Positions 50,730 to 59,952 are shown, counted from the first letter of the stretch. The stretch is DNA of 64,000 nucleotides from an uncultured Ruminococcus sp. (GCA_900066355.1 FMEL01000014.1:27166-91165), one strand, 5' to 3'. Notes: a model not told the origin generated them from the letters alone. Numbers and translations: made by a program.

Positions 50730-52841
50730 ATGGGACATAGCATTCCTGAAATTTATGGCAGTCTTGTTTTTAACGACAAGATCATGCGTGAGAAATTACC
50801 GAAAGATATGTACAAGGCGCTGAAGAAAACAATCGAGAACGGTACACATCTGGAGCTTGATGTTGCCAACTCTGTAGCAGTTGCCATGAAAGAATGGGCA
50901 CTGGAACACGGCGCTACCCATTATACTCACTGGTTCCAGCCAATGACCAACTTTACAGCAGAGAAACATGACAGTTTCATTTCTCCTACTGTTGACGGTC
51001 AGGTTATTATGGACTTCTCCGGCAAGGAACTTGTAAAAGGTGAACCGGATGCATCCAGTTTCCCGTCAGGCGGTCTTCGCGCCACCTTCGAAGCAAGAGG
51101 TTATACAGCATGGGATCCTACTTCACCGGCATTCATTAAAGACCGTACACTTTATATCCCGACAGCTTTCTGTTCTTACAGCGGCGAAGCACTGGATAAG
51201 AAAACTCCTCTTCTTCGTTCCATGGATACCTTAAATAAAGAGGCTGTTAAGATTCTTCGTCTTCTTGGCAATACAGAAGTCAAACACATCAACACAACCG
51301 TAGGTCCGGAGCAGGAATATTTTCTTGTAGACAAAGACCTCTACAATAAGAGAAAGGACCTGATCTTCTGCGGACGTACACTGGTCGGTGCTCCGGCTCC
51401 TAAAGGACAGGAAATGGAAGATCACTATTTCGGAACTCTGAAGCCACGTGTTGCAGCTTACATGCATGATCTGGACGAAGAGCTCTGGAAACTCGGTATT
51501 CCGGCAAAAACGAAACATAATGAAGTTGCTCCTGCACAGCATGAGCTTGCTCCTGTATTTGATACAACAAATGTTGCTGTCGATCACAACCAGCTGACTA
51601 TGGAAATCATGAAAAAAGTTGCAGCAAAACACAACATGGTTTGCCTGCTTCATGAAAAACCATTCGAAGGAATCAACGGCAGTGGTAAACACAATAACTG
51701 GTCCATGAGCACAGACACCGGAGTCAACCTTCTGGATCCTGGCAAAACACCAGCTGAAAATACACAGTTCCTTGTATTCCTTGTAGCTGTTATCAAAGCA
51801 GTTGATGACTACGCTGATCTGCTTCGTATTTCTGTTGCAAGTGCCGGAAACGACCACCGTCTCGGTGCAAACGAGGCTCCGCCGGCTGTAGTATCCATCT
51901 TCCTCGGTGATGAACTTACCGAAGTGCTCAAGGCAATCGAAAACGATGAATTCTTTACCGGACACGGTGCTGTTCAGATGGATATCGGTGCAAAAGTACT
52001 TCCTCACTTCGTAAAAGATAACACAGACAGAAACCGTACTTCACCGTTTGCATTTACCGGAAATAAATTTGAATTCCGTATGCTTGGCTCATCTTCTTCT
52101 GTAGCCAACCCGAACATCATCCTCAACACTGCTGTTGCAGAGGTACTTCATCAGTTCTATGAGGAACTGAAAGATGTTCCGGCTGATAAAATGGATACCG
52201 CTGTTCATGAACTGCTGAAAAAGACGATCATTGATCACAAACGAGTTATCTTCAACGGAAACGGCTATACAGATGAATGGATTGAAGAAGCAGAAACACG
52301 TGGTCTATACAATCTGGTTTCCACACCGGATGCACTGCCGCACCTCATCGATGAAAAGAATGAAAAACTGCTCACCAGTCATCATATCTTCACTGATGCA
52401 GAGCTCCATTCACGTTACGAGATCAAGCTCGACAACTATGTGAAAACTCTTCACATTGAAGCAGGTACTTTAGCTGAGATCATTCAGAAAGATCTTCTTC
52501 CGAGCATTACTACATACATGGAAAAAATTGCACAGACCGCAGCACTTAAGAAATCAGTCGTTCCGGATATTTCCGTATCCGCAGAGGCTTCTCTTCTTAC
52601 ACAGCTGACAGAACTTTCCGAGACCATGACAAAAGATCTCGAAACCCTGAAAAAAGATACTGCTATGGCTGAATATGAAACCGGCAAAGATCTTCTTAAG
52701 AGTGCTAAACTTTATCAGAGCGTTGTCCTTTCTGATATGGAAAAGGTTCGTGCTTCCGCTGATGCAGCCGAAGTTCTGATCCCGGATTCCATCCTTCCAT
52801 ATCCAACATACGGAAAACTTCTGTTTTCTATCTCTGACTGA
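50730..52841 (+). CDS. glnN: Glutamine synthetase type III
   Basis: This enzyme makes glutamine from glutamate, ammonium and ATP. The 703-residue length and motifs mark GSIII: FPSGGLRATFEARGYTAWD near the start, GPEQEYFLVD for metal and glutamate, AKTKHNEVAPAQHELAP, and FEGINGSGKHNNWSM. The C-terminal extension (about 590-703) is helical. GSIII forms double hexamers and is common in Bacteroides and Clostridia. It is in front of an ammonium transporter and is probably the main glutamine synthetase here, given the odd GSI. It is the only large plus-strand gene with amtB in this part, running divergently from purF. Confidence 0.95.
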   Translation: MGHSIPEIYGSLVFNDKIMREKLPKDMYKALKKTIENGTHLELDVANSVAVAMKEWALEHGATHYTHWFQPMTNFTAEKHDSFISPTVDGQVIMDFSGKELVKGEPDASSFPSGGLRATFEARGYTAWDPTSPAFIKDRTLYIPTAFCSYSGEALDKKTPLLRSMDTLNKEAVKILRLLGNTEVKHINTTVGPEQEYFLVDKDLYNKRKDLIFCGRTLVGAPAPKGQEMEDHYFGTLKPRVAAYMHDLDEELWKLGIPAKTKHNEVAPAQHELAPVFDTTNVAVDHNQLTMEIMKKVAAKHNMVCLLHEKPFEGINGSGKHNNWSMSTDTGVNLLDPGKTPAENTQFLVFLVAVIKAVDDYADLLRISVASAGNDHRLGANEAPPAVVSIFLGDELTEVLKAIENDEFFTGHGAVQMDIGAKVLPHFVKDNTDRNRTSPFAFTGNKFEFRMLGSSSSVANPNIILNTAVAEVLHQFYEELKDVPADKMDTAVHELLKKTIIDHKRVIFNGNGYTDEWIEEAETRGLYNLVSTPDALPHLIDEKNEKLLTSHHIFTDAELHSRYEIKLDNYVKTLHIEAGTLAEIIQKDLLPSITTYMEKIAQTAALKKSVVPDISVSAEASLLTQLTELSETMTKDLETLKKDTAMAEYETGKDLLKSAKLYQSVVLSDMEKVRASADAAEVLIPDSILPYPTYGKLLFSISD

Positions 52842-52861
52842 GGAAAAACAATTTCACAATG

Positions 52862-52959
52862 GTAAAATCAGGGGATGTCACTATGAACATGAACTACTTC
52901 ATAATTCATTATCGATTTCCTCATCCATTAATCACACGATACGACATCCCCTGTTTTAC
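52862..52959 (+). ncRNA. Structured leader element upstream of amtB
   Basis: GTAAAATCAGGGGATGTC (52862-52879) and GACATCCCCTGTTTTAC (52943-52959) are complementary over 17 pairs with one bulge. They enclose an inner hairpin ATGAACATGAA/TTCATAATTCAT (52883-52909). A strong terminator follows at 52979-53019. No known riboswitch family was recognised. A possible small frame (52883-53068) runs through the whole region. Confidence 0.5.
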
Positions 52960-52978
52960 ATATATATATTTGATTCGT

Positions 52979-53019
52979 AAAGGCGCGGAGAATGATATAA
53001 CATCATTCCCGTGCCTTTT
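52979..53019 (+). terminator. Terminator or attenuator between glnN and amtB
   Basis: AAAGGCGCGG and GAATGAT pair with ATCATTC and CCGTGCCTTT across a 5-base loop (one bulged A), followed by U-rich sequence. It ends about 54 bases before amtB. No clear separate promoter for amtB lies between it and glnN, so amtB expression probably needs read-through. Confidence 0.8.
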
Positions 53020-53072
53020 CAATTTTGTAACCATTAACTTATTCAACTTTTTAGGGAAAGAGAGGTAACTTT

Positions 53073-54815
53073 ATGGATTATTCAGCAGTAAACACAATAT
53101 GGGTACTTTTAGGTGCCGCACTTGTCTTCTTTATGCAGGCCGGTTTTGCAATGGTCGAAACTGGTTTTACCAGAGCGAAAAATGCCGGTAACATTATTAT
53201 GAAAAACCTTATGGACTTTTGTATCGGTACTCCTACATTCTGGATCGTCGGATTCGGAATCATGTTCGGAGCCGGAAACGGATTCTTCGGAAAGATCGGT
53301 GGAATTGCTACCGAAGCTAATTATGGTTCCGCAATGCTCCCTGACGGTGTTCCGTTCTGGGCATTCCTGATCTTCCAGACAGTCTTCTGCGCAACATCCG
53401 CTACGATTGTATCCGGAGCTATGGCAGAGCGTACAAAGTTCTCATCCTACTGTATCTACAGTTTCCTGATCAGCCTGATCGTTTATCCGGTATCCGGACA
53501 CTGGATCTGGGGCGGTGGTTTTATCAGCCAGATGGGATTTCATGATTTCGCAGGTTCCTGTGCAGTACATATGGTCGGTGGTGTAGCCGCATTTGTTGGT
53601 GCTCTCATCCTCGGACCTCGTATCGGAAAATACTCTAAGAGCGGTAAATCAAAAGCCATTCCGGGCCACAACCTTACCATCGGTGCTTTAGGTGTATTCA
53701 TCCTCTGGTTCTGCTGGTTCGGATTCAACGGTGCATCTACTGTCAGCATGGAAGGTGATGCAATCGTAAGTGCAGGTAAAATTTTTGTAACTACAAACCT
53801 CGCTGCTGCTGTTGCAACAGTTGCCGTTATGCTCATCACATGGGTAAGATACAAAAAGCCGGATGTTTCCATGTCTCTGAACGGATCTCTTGCAGGTCTT
53901 GTTGCTATTACAGCCGGATGTGATACCGTATCTCCGGTATCTGCTGCTATCATTGGTATTATCTCTGGTTTTGTAGTTGTATTCGGTATTGAATTTATTG
54001 ACAAAGTACTTAAAGTAGATGATCCGGTTGGTGCAGTCGGGGTCCACGGATTAAACGGTGCTTTCGGTACCCTTGCAGTTGGTCTTTTCTCTGACGGAGC
54101 TGGCACAGGCTGGAAAGGTCTTCTGGTTGGCGGCGGTTTCCATGGATTCGGCGTACAGCTCGTCGGTATGCTCATCACAATCGCATGGGTTGCTGTTACT
54201 ATGACAATTATTTTCCAGGCGATCAAACATACCATCGGCCTTCGTGTATCCGCTGAAGAAGAAATCGAAGGTCTGGATTCCAAAGAACATGGTCTTACAA
54301 GTGCTTATGACGGATTTGTTGTGCATGACACCATGACCGTTCCTGCTCCTATGGGCGTTGCAAAGAAAGCAGCCTCTGCCAATATTTCCGCAAATGTAGC
54401 TCCGGCTGAAGTTGTTAACACAATTCCGGAACTTCCAAAAGAAGGCGTACACAAGCTGACAAAAGTAGTTATTATCACACGTCAGAGCAAACTTGAAGAA
54501 TTCATGCATGCAATGAATGAAATCGGTGTTACCGGTATCACCATTACAAACGTTATGGGATGTGGTGTACAGAAAGGTGCCCGCTCCTACTACCGTGGTG
54601 TTGAGATGGATATGAACCTGCTGCCTAAGATCAAAATCGAGATCGTCGTCAGTCTGGTACCGGTCAAAACAGTTATTGAAACTGCCAAGAGAGTTCTTCA
54701 TACCGGTCAGTACGGTGACGGTAAAGTCTTCGTATACGATATCGAAAATGTTGTTAAGATCCGTACCGGTGAGGAAGGTTTCGAAGCTCTTCAGGACACA
54801 CAGACACTGGAATAA
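53073..54815 (+). CDS. amtB: Ammonium transporter fused to a PII signalling domain
   Basis: The 580-residue protein is an Amt channel of eleven membrane segments (about 1-400). It has the pore histidines in GSCAVHMVGG and GVHGLNGAFG and the entry site near GHWIWGGG. After a linker of about 60 residues rich in Ala and Pro, a full PII domain fills residues 461-567. Its T-loop is GCGVQKGARSYYRG, with the tyrosine at the position modified in GlnB/GlnK, and the ATP loop is GDGKVFV with RTGEEG after it. In most bacteria GlnK is separate and plugs AmtB; here sensor and channel are one chain. AGAGG lies 7 bases before the ATG. It follows glnN by 230 structured bases. Confidence 0.95.
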   Translation: MDYSAVNTIWVLLGAALVFFMQAGFAMVETGFTRAKNAGNIIMKNLMDFCIGTPTFWIVGFGIMFGAGNGFFGKIGGIATEANYGSAMLPDGVPFWAFLIFQTVFCATSATIVSGAMAERTKFSSYCIYSFLISLIVYPVSGHWIWGGGFISQMGFHDFAGSCAVHMVGGVAAFVGALILGPRIGKYSKSGKSKAIPGHNLTIGALGVFILWFCWFGFNGASTVSMEGDAIVSAGKIFVTTNLAAAVATVAVMLITWVRYKKPDVSMSLNGSLAGLVAITAGCDTVSPVSAAIIGIISGFVVVFGIEFIDKVLKVDDPVGAVGVHGLNGAFGTLAVGLFSDGAGTGWKGLLVGGGFHGFGVQLVGMLITIAWVAVTMTIIFQAIKHTIGLRVSAEEEIEGLDSKEHGLTSAYDGFVVHDTMTVPAPMGVAKKAASANISANVAPAEVVNTIPELPKEGVHKLTKVVIITRQSKLEEFMHAMNEIGVTGITITNVMGCGVQKGARSYYRGVEMDMNLLPKIKIEIVVSLVPVKTVIETAKRVLHTGQYGDGKVFVYDIENVVKIRTGEEGFEALQDTQTLE

Positions 54816-54860
54816 CATTCCGGTAAGCCCTTAAAATTTCCTCTATAAGTAAAATGTACA

Positions 54861-54900
54861 AAAGCAGCTCATCTCCGATTCGGAGAAGGGCTGCTTCTTT
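54861..54900. terminator. Bidirectional terminator between amtB and the TRIC gene
   Basis: AGCAGC/GCTGCT and TCTCCG/CGGAGA form a two-part stem with U-rich flanks on the plus strand and A-rich flanks for the minus strand. It separates two convergent genes. Confidence 0.85.
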
Positions 54901-54914
54901 GTCTGCAACAATAT

Positions 54915-55574
54915 TCAATTCTCTTCTTCACGTGTAAGCTTCGGAAGATTCCAGCGGTAATGTGCTGCCAGATACCGTATCAGAACTACGACTGCCGACG
55001 CTCCTACCATAGACGCAACCGCACCAAAATGACGGTACAGAACCACACAGACAATTGCTCCTACGATTGATGCACATGCATAAATATGGCGCACAAGAAT
55101 GTATGGTGGTACTCCTGCCATAATATCTCTCAGTAATCCACCACCAACGCCGGTAATCGTCCCAAGAAACACAAGCAGAAACATATAATCCACATATCCA
55201 TGTGAAATTCCGGTGTTTACACCTACTACCGTAAATATCCCAAGTCCGATCGAGTCCATCACAAGCATGACTTTATCATAAGTCTCACGATTGTGCCCCT
55301 GCAAAAGCTCTTTCTTTAAATATAAGATCAGAAAAACCACACAGGATGTGATCGTTGCCACCAGTGTATAAATCGGATTCCTGAACATTGCAGGCGGTAC
55401 GATTCCAAGAATCACATCACGTATCGCACCACCGCCGACAGCTGTCGTAACTCCGAGCACGATCACACCGAAAATATCCATGGCACGATCTACCGCTACC
55501 ATGGCTCCGGACGCTGCAAACGCAACTGTTCCAAGCATTTCCATGATAAATGTAATAAACTGCTGATAATCCAT
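54915..55574 (-). CDS. TRIC/UPF0126 family cation channel
   Basis: The 219-residue membrane protein has about seven hydrophobic segments in two related halves. Each half has the family motif: GTVAFAASGAMVAVDR with GGGAIRDVILG in the first, and GTITGVGGGLLRDIMAG in the second. This inverted repeat is the hallmark of bacterial TRIC channels, which pass monovalent cations. The physiological role in Firmicutes is not known. A GGAGAGGG site precedes the ATG. It is a single gene, convergent with amtB. Confidence 0.9.
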   Translation of the reverse strand: MDYQQFITFIMEMLGTVAFAASGAMVAVDRAMDIFGVIVLGVTTAVGGGAIRDVILGIVPPAMFRNPIYTLVATITSCVVFLILYLKKELLQGHNRETYDKVMLVMDSIGLGIFTVVGVNTGISHGYVDYMFLLVFLGTITGVGGGLLRDIMAGVPPYILVRHIYACASIVGAIVCVVLYRHFGAVASMVGASAVVVLIRYLAAHYRWNLPKLTREEEN

Positions 55575-55782
55575 AATTTTCCCTCTCCAGTTCCCCCATC
55601 ATTATCTTCTTTTTTAGAAGTCCTGATGTTCATTATAACTGCCTGAGAGAGTTCTTGCAATCAGATATCGCAAAACGCTTTCCTTCTTTTCACTCTGCTG
55701 CAACTTTTTTGTTCCTCCATTCTGTTTGACTTTAAAATAGTTCTTTGTTAGTATAGTTATATTTAATTCAAGGAGGCATACA

Positions 55783-56751
55783 ATGAAAATAATTTCCATA
55801 AAAGATTTTGACAATATCCGCATTGGTAATGCCCAAAACACCTCGTCCGGAACAGGCTGTACCGTCATTATAAGCGAAACCGGCATGTGCGCAGGACTCG
55901 ATGTACGTGGAGGCGGACCGGCTTCCCGTGAAAGCGAACTGTTGAAACCTCTTGCTGCTGCCGATCGGATTCACGCAGTCCTGCTCGGCGGTGGAAGTGC
56001 TTTCGGACTTGATGCTGCCGGTGGTGTTATGCAGTTTCTGGAAGAGAAAGGAATCGGGCTCGATGTCGGCATCGCGAAAGTTCCTCTCGTATGTCAGTCA
56101 GATATTTTTGATCTGACTGTTGCTGATCCATATACCCGTCCGGATAAAGCCATGGGATACGAAGCCTGTGTCGGTGCCTGGCAGAATAATTACCAGGATG
56201 GCTGCTTTGGTGTCGGAACCGGCGCAACCATCGGCAAATTAAACGGCATGGAACACTGCATGAAATCCGGCATCGGAAGTTATGCCGTACAGATTGGAGA
56301 ATTAAAGATCGGCGCTATCGTCGCCGTCAATGCCCTGGGGGATATTTATGATCATCACAATGGTCAGATCATCGCCGGCATGCTCTCCGATGACCAGAAA
56401 TCTTTTGCTGATTCTGCACAGTTTCTTTACCGGTCATATGACATCCACGAAAACAAATTTGTGGAAAATACCACAATCGGTGCGATCATCACCAATGCCG
56501 CCTTCACCAAAAGCCAGCTCTGTAAAATTGCCGGCATGACACACAATGGCTATGCACGTTCGATCCGTCCTGTGCATACCTCAGCTGACGGAGACAGTAT
56601 TTACGCACTTTCTGTCGGAAACATACCTGCTGACTGTGATATGGTCGGAACACTTGCTGCAGATGTTATGGCAGAAGCAATTCTCTCTGCAATCAGAAAT
56701 ACCGAATCAGCTTATGGTTTTCCTGCTTATAAAGATCTCAGTTTCGTATAA
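55783..56751 (+). CDS. P1-family peptidase (DmpA/L-aminopeptidase D-esterase type)
   Basis: This self-processing N-terminal-nucleophile hydrolase has 322 residues. Family motifs are the N-terminal GNAQNTSSGTGCTVI, the glycine loop LLGGGSAFGLDAAGGV, and the cleavage site VENTTIGAI with Thr230 as probable nucleophile after autoproteolysis. Members release N-terminal residues or D-amino-acid and beta-peptide derivatives; the substrate is open. AGGAGG lies 6 bases before the ATG. It is a single gene, divergent from the TRIC gene, ending at a terminator shared with the fumarase operon. Confidence 0.9.
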   Translation: MKIISIKDFDNIRIGNAQNTSSGTGCTVIISETGMCAGLDVRGGGPASRESELLKPLAAADRIHAVLLGGGSAFGLDAAGGVMQFLEEKGIGLDVGIAKVPLVCQSDIFDLTVADPYTRPDKAMGYEACVGAWQNNYQDGCFGVGTGATIGKLNGMEHCMKSGIGSYAVQIGELKIGAIVAVNALGDIYDHHNGQIIAGMLSDDQKSFADSAQFLYRSYDIHENKFVENTTIGAIITNAAFTKSQLCKIAGMTHNGYARSIRPVHTSADGDSIYALSVGNIPADCDMVGTLAADVMAEAILSAIRNTESAYGFPAYKDLSFV

Positions 56752-56791
56752 AATTTTTTAATCTCAGGAGAATTTTCTTATCAAACCAAAC

Positions 56792-56845
56792 AAAAGCCAC
56801 ACCCAAGGACCATGGCAGTGAATCCTTCTGTGTGGCTTCTGTTTT
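56792..56845. terminator. Terminator between the P1 peptidase and fumarase genes
   Basis: AGCCACAC/GTGTGGCT with an inner AAGGA/TCCTT pair; U-rich tracts follow on both strands. The two flanking genes converge on it. Confidence 0.8.
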
Positions 56846-56920
56846 GGCTTTATTTTTTGGCAAAAATTTTGGTTTACTTACTAAGTACGTGTGTGTAGAA
56901 ATTGCTTTTGAGGAATTTAA

Positions 56921-57547
56921 TTACTTAATGAAACTTACATGTTTGCAGATTTCTTCTACTGCTTTATCTTTTCTCTGATTGAAGATCACTTTATTCTCTT
57001 CAAAGAGGTTGCGGCCTTCTGTATCGATAGATACGATCAGCGGTCCGAACTCTTTGACACGGCAGTGCCACAGTGTCTCAGGCATTCCGAGGTCTCTCCA
57101 CTGAGCATCTACGATTTCTTCTACTTCTGTTGCTGCTACAACTGCGTTTCCGGCCGGGAATACACAGTGAATCGCACCAAACTCTTTGCAGGCACGCTCG
57201 GTGTTTTCTTTCATACCACCTTTACCGATAATCACGCGGACACCTGTCTCTTTTACGAATTCATATTCAAATTTTTCCATACGCATACTGGTTGTCGGTC
57301 CTACAGATACCATTTCGAACTTGTCGTTTTCCAGTGGACGGATGATCGGTCCGGCATGAAAAATAGCTGCATCCTTTACATCAACCGGAAGTTCACGTCC
57401 TTCTTCTACGAGACGTCTGTGTGCAACGTCACGGCAGGTTGTCATGCTTCCATTTAAGTATACGATATCTCCTACATGGATATCCTTGAGATCTTCTGCT
57501 GAGACCGGTGTTGTTAAAATTTTCTTTCCATCTTTCATTTCCAGCAT
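56921..57547 (-). CDS. Class I fumarate hydratase beta subunit (or tartrate dehydratase)
   Basis: The 208-residue subunit forms the swivelling C-terminal domain of the two-part iron-sulfur hydrolyase. It contains VYLNGSMTTCRDVAHRRL, GPTTSMRM and GKGGMKENT, which bind the substrate carboxylates. With the alpha subunit it should interconvert fumarate and malate. L-tartrate dehydratase is a close relative and cannot be excluded. The start overlaps the alpha-subunit stop (TAATG). Neighbouring transport genes favour a C4-dicarboxylate role. Confidence 0.9.
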   Translation of the reverse strand: MLEMKDGKKILTTPVSAEDLKDIHVGDIVYLNGSMTTCRDVAHRRLVEEGRELPVDVKDAAIFHAGPIIRPLENDKFEMVSVGPTTSMRMEKFEYEFVKETGVRVIIGKGGMKENTERACKEFGAIHCVFPAGNAVVAATEVEEIVDAQWRDLGMPETLWHCRVKEFGPLIVSIDTEGRNLFEENKVIFNQRKDKAVEEICKHVSFIK

Positions 57548-58446
57548 TATAAAGTCACCCCCGAATGTGTTGTGATTGTGTAGTTAAGGTCTTTATCAAA
57601 AATGATGTGTCCACGTCTGTGGGACCAGCATCCAACGTTTACAGCCACACCGATTGTGGATGGATGTCTCGCTGTGTTTTCGATATGAACACCCATTACA
57701 GAATATTTACCGCCCATACCCTGTGGTCCAAGGCCGATTGCATTGATACCGTCTTCAAGCAGTTTTTCCATAGATGCAGCACGCTCGTTTTCGTTGTGGC
57801 TTCCAAGCGGTCTCATAAGAGCTTTCTTTGAAAGCAGTGCTGCAGTTTCTACGGATGTTGCAACACCAACACCTACAAGGAGTGGCGGACAAGCATTTAA
57901 GCCATAGGAGGTCATAACATCCATAACGAATTTTGTTACGCCTTCATAACCTTCACCCGGCATCAGAACCATAGCTTTTCCCGGAAGAGTACATCCGCCG
58001 CCGGCCATGTATGTATAAATCTCACATTTATCACTGTCCGAAACGATATCCCAGAATACAGTAGGAGTTCCTTTACCAACGTTTTTACCGGTATTGTACT
58101 CATCAAATGTTTCTACGCTGTTATGACGAAGAGGTGCTTCGAAAGTAGCTTTTACAACAGCTTCTTTGAGCAGTGCTTCGAGTTCCCCGATTAATGGAAA
58201 GTTTGTACCACATTTTACCCAGAACTGTAATACACCGGTGTCCTGACAGCTCGGTCTGTTGAGTTCTTTTGCAAGAACCTGATTTCTCTGCATTGTCTGG
58301 TAGATTACTTTGGAAAGTGGGCTGTCCTCTTTCTCTGCAAGCTCATTGATCTTTGCTTTGATGTCATCCGGCAGTACTTTACCAATATAGGAAACAAAGT
58401 TCGCCATATAAGTGGTAAGCTGCTCTACCTGTTCTTTCTTACCCAT
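57547..58446 (-). CDS. Class I fumarate hydratase alpha subunit (or tartrate dehydratase)
   Basis: The 299-residue catalytic subunit carries the oxygen-sensitive [4Fe-4S] cluster. Its cysteines are in RPSCQDTGV, LNACPPLLVGVG and GGGCTLPGKA. Family motifs DTGVLQFWVKCG and VCWSHRRG-like NVGCWSHRRGH are present. AGGAGG lies 8 bases before the ATG at 58446, so the longer start at 58467 is rejected. It follows the anion transporter gene by 82 bases and is coupled to the beta subunit. The set would take up and hydrate fumarate or release malate. Confidence 0.92.
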   Translation of the reverse strand: MGKKEQVEQLTTYMANFVSYIGKVLPDDIKAKINELAEKEDSPLSKVIYQTMQRNQVLAKELNRPSCQDTGVLQFWVKCGTNFPLIGELEALLKEAVVKATFEAPLRHNSVETFDEYNTGKNVGKGTPTVFWDIVSDSDKCEIYTYMAGGGCTLPGKAMVLMPGEGYEGVTKFVMDVMTSYGLNACPPLLVGVGVATSVETAALLSKKALMRPLGSHNENERAASMEKLLEDGINAIGLGPQGMGGKYSVMGVHIENTARHPSTIGVAVNVGCWSHRRGHIIFDKDLNYTITTHSGVTL

Positions 58447-58528
58447 TTTTTTGTCCTCCTGGTTCATATAATTGAGATTAAACTAAGCTTATTTTTATTG
58501 TATCAAATTCCTTTCATGCCGCTGCTTC

Positions 58529-59794
58529 TCACGGGAAGAACGGGAATGCGATCGGAAGAATGATCATACTTACAATAGTTGCTATGATGATAAGCGGAAA
58601 ACCTGCTTTTACATAATCCATAAATTTGTATCCGCCTGCTCCGACTACCATCGTATTTGCCGGCATTCCGATCGGTGTTGCGTAAGCACAGGAACCGCCG
58701 ATTACACATGCCATCAGTACTGCTCTCGGGTCAGCTCCCATTCCCTGTGCGATGGACAGACAGATTGGAACCATAAGAGCGGTCGTTGCTGTGTTTGACA
58801 TGAAATTCGTCAGGATACAGCAGAGAATAAATACTACAAATGTCAGTATGTATGGAGATGGATTTGCACCAAGTGCTCCAATCACTTTGTTGGCAATCAG
58901 TTCACCGGCTCCTGTTTCCTGAAGTGCTGCTGCAAGGGAAAGCGTACCACCAAAAAGAAAGATTGTCTTGAGATCGATGGATTTCAGTGCATCTTTCTCT
59001 GAAATAACTCCTGTGAGGATCAGAAGCAGTGCTCCGATTCCACCGGAAATACATAACTTAATGCCGATTTTGTCTTCGAAGATCATTGCCAGCAGTGTCA
59101 GCACAAGGATTATCAGAGATAACCACTGTTTCCATACCGAAACATCGCTGAAATCTTTTTCTGTGTCAAACGCTCCTTCATCCTTTACATCATGATTCGG
59201 AAGAAGCTTATAACCAACTGTTGCATAGAAGAGAATTCCTGCAACCAGGATTGGAATACCTACGATCGCATATTCGAAAAAACCAAATTTCATGTCAATT
59301 TCCTGAAGTGCACTTTGTGCGATCAGGTTACCCGGAGCTCCTATCAGAGAAAGGTTACCGCCCATAGCTGCTGCAAATACCAGCGGCATCAGAAGACGGG
59401 ATCTCTTGTATCCGGATTTTGCTGCAATACCGATAACTACCGGAATCAGAACTGCTGCTGTACCTGTGTTGGATAATACACCACTCATCAGACCTACGAT
59501 TACCATGATCGCGATGATCAGCATTCTTTCTGTTTTTGCAAATTTTGTTACAATACCTCCGATTTTGTTTGCCATGCCAGTTTCAAATAAAGCCCCACCC
59601 ACGATGAACATGGATACAAACAAGATGACATTACTGTCGATGAATCCTGCAAAAGCTGTTTTTACATCAAGTACTCCGGTTACCACGAGACCTATACAGA
59701 CGATCATTGATGTAACTCCAAGCGGAATCTTTTCAAGTACAAACATGATTACCGCAAAAAGGAGAAACAGCAACGTAATTGTTGATGGACTCAT
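58529..59794 (-). CDS. SLC13/DASS-family divalent anion transporter
   Basis: The 421-residue membrane protein has about eleven hydrophobic segments in two inverted halves. Each half has a sodium/carboxylate hairpin motif: SNTGTAAVLIP in the first and SNTATTALMVP in the second. These mark the divalent-anion:sodium symporter superfamily, which carries succinate, malate, fumarate, citrate, tartrate or sulfate. The two-subunit fumarase downstream points to a C4-dicarboxylate. A long AGGAGGGGG site precedes the ATG. A possible promoter (TGTACA, 17 bases, TATAAT) lies about 85-115 bases upstream. Confidence 0.9.
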   Translation of the reverse strand: MSPSTITLLFLLFAVIMFVLEKIPLGVTSMIVCIGLVVTGVLDVKTAFAGFIDSNVILFVSMFIVGGALFETGMANKIGGIVTKFAKTERMLIIAIMVIVGLMSGVLSNTGTAAVLIPVVIGIAAKSGYKRSRLLMPLVFAAAMGGNLSLIGAPGNLIAQSALQEIDMKFGFFEYAIVGIPILVAGILFYATVGYKLLPNHDVKDEGAFDTEKDFSDVSVWKQWLSLIILVLTLLAMIFEDKIGIKLCISGGIGALLLILTGVISEKDALKSIDLKTIFLFGGTLSLAAALQETGAGELIANKVIGALGANPSPYILTFVVFILCCILTNFMSNTATTALMVPICLSIAQGMGADPRAVLMACVIGGSCAYATPIGMPANTMVVGAGGYKFMDYVKAGFPLIIIATIVSMIILPIAFPFFP

Positions 59795-59921
59795 TACTAC
59801 CCCCTCCTAATTTTTCGTTTTGTAATTTCAGTAATCATTCGGCCGTTCGTTACTGTTTATGCTGTTATTATAACTGCCACTTTCCAGATTGTACATTTAT
59901 AAAAACATATGGTTCCATAAG

Positions 59922-59952
59922 AAAAAGCTATTGAAAAAATTGTCTCAATAGC
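59922..59952 (-). terminator. Terminator downstream of the endolysin-like gene
   Basis: Minus-strand stem GCTATTGA/TTCAATAGC with a U-run (UUUUUC), about 20 bases beyond the stop codon. Confidence 0.85.

Noticed and set aside
50623..50730. Paired ANTAR hexaloops in the glnN leader
   Set aside because: Only one 6-base loop (TTAGAT) was found; the first loop base is not A and there is no second hairpin before it. The same holds for the glnA-like leader.
51231..54818. Long minus-strand frames opposite glnN and amtB
   Set aside because: They mirror conserved codons of two clear genes. Their composition is not protein-like and no start site is supported.
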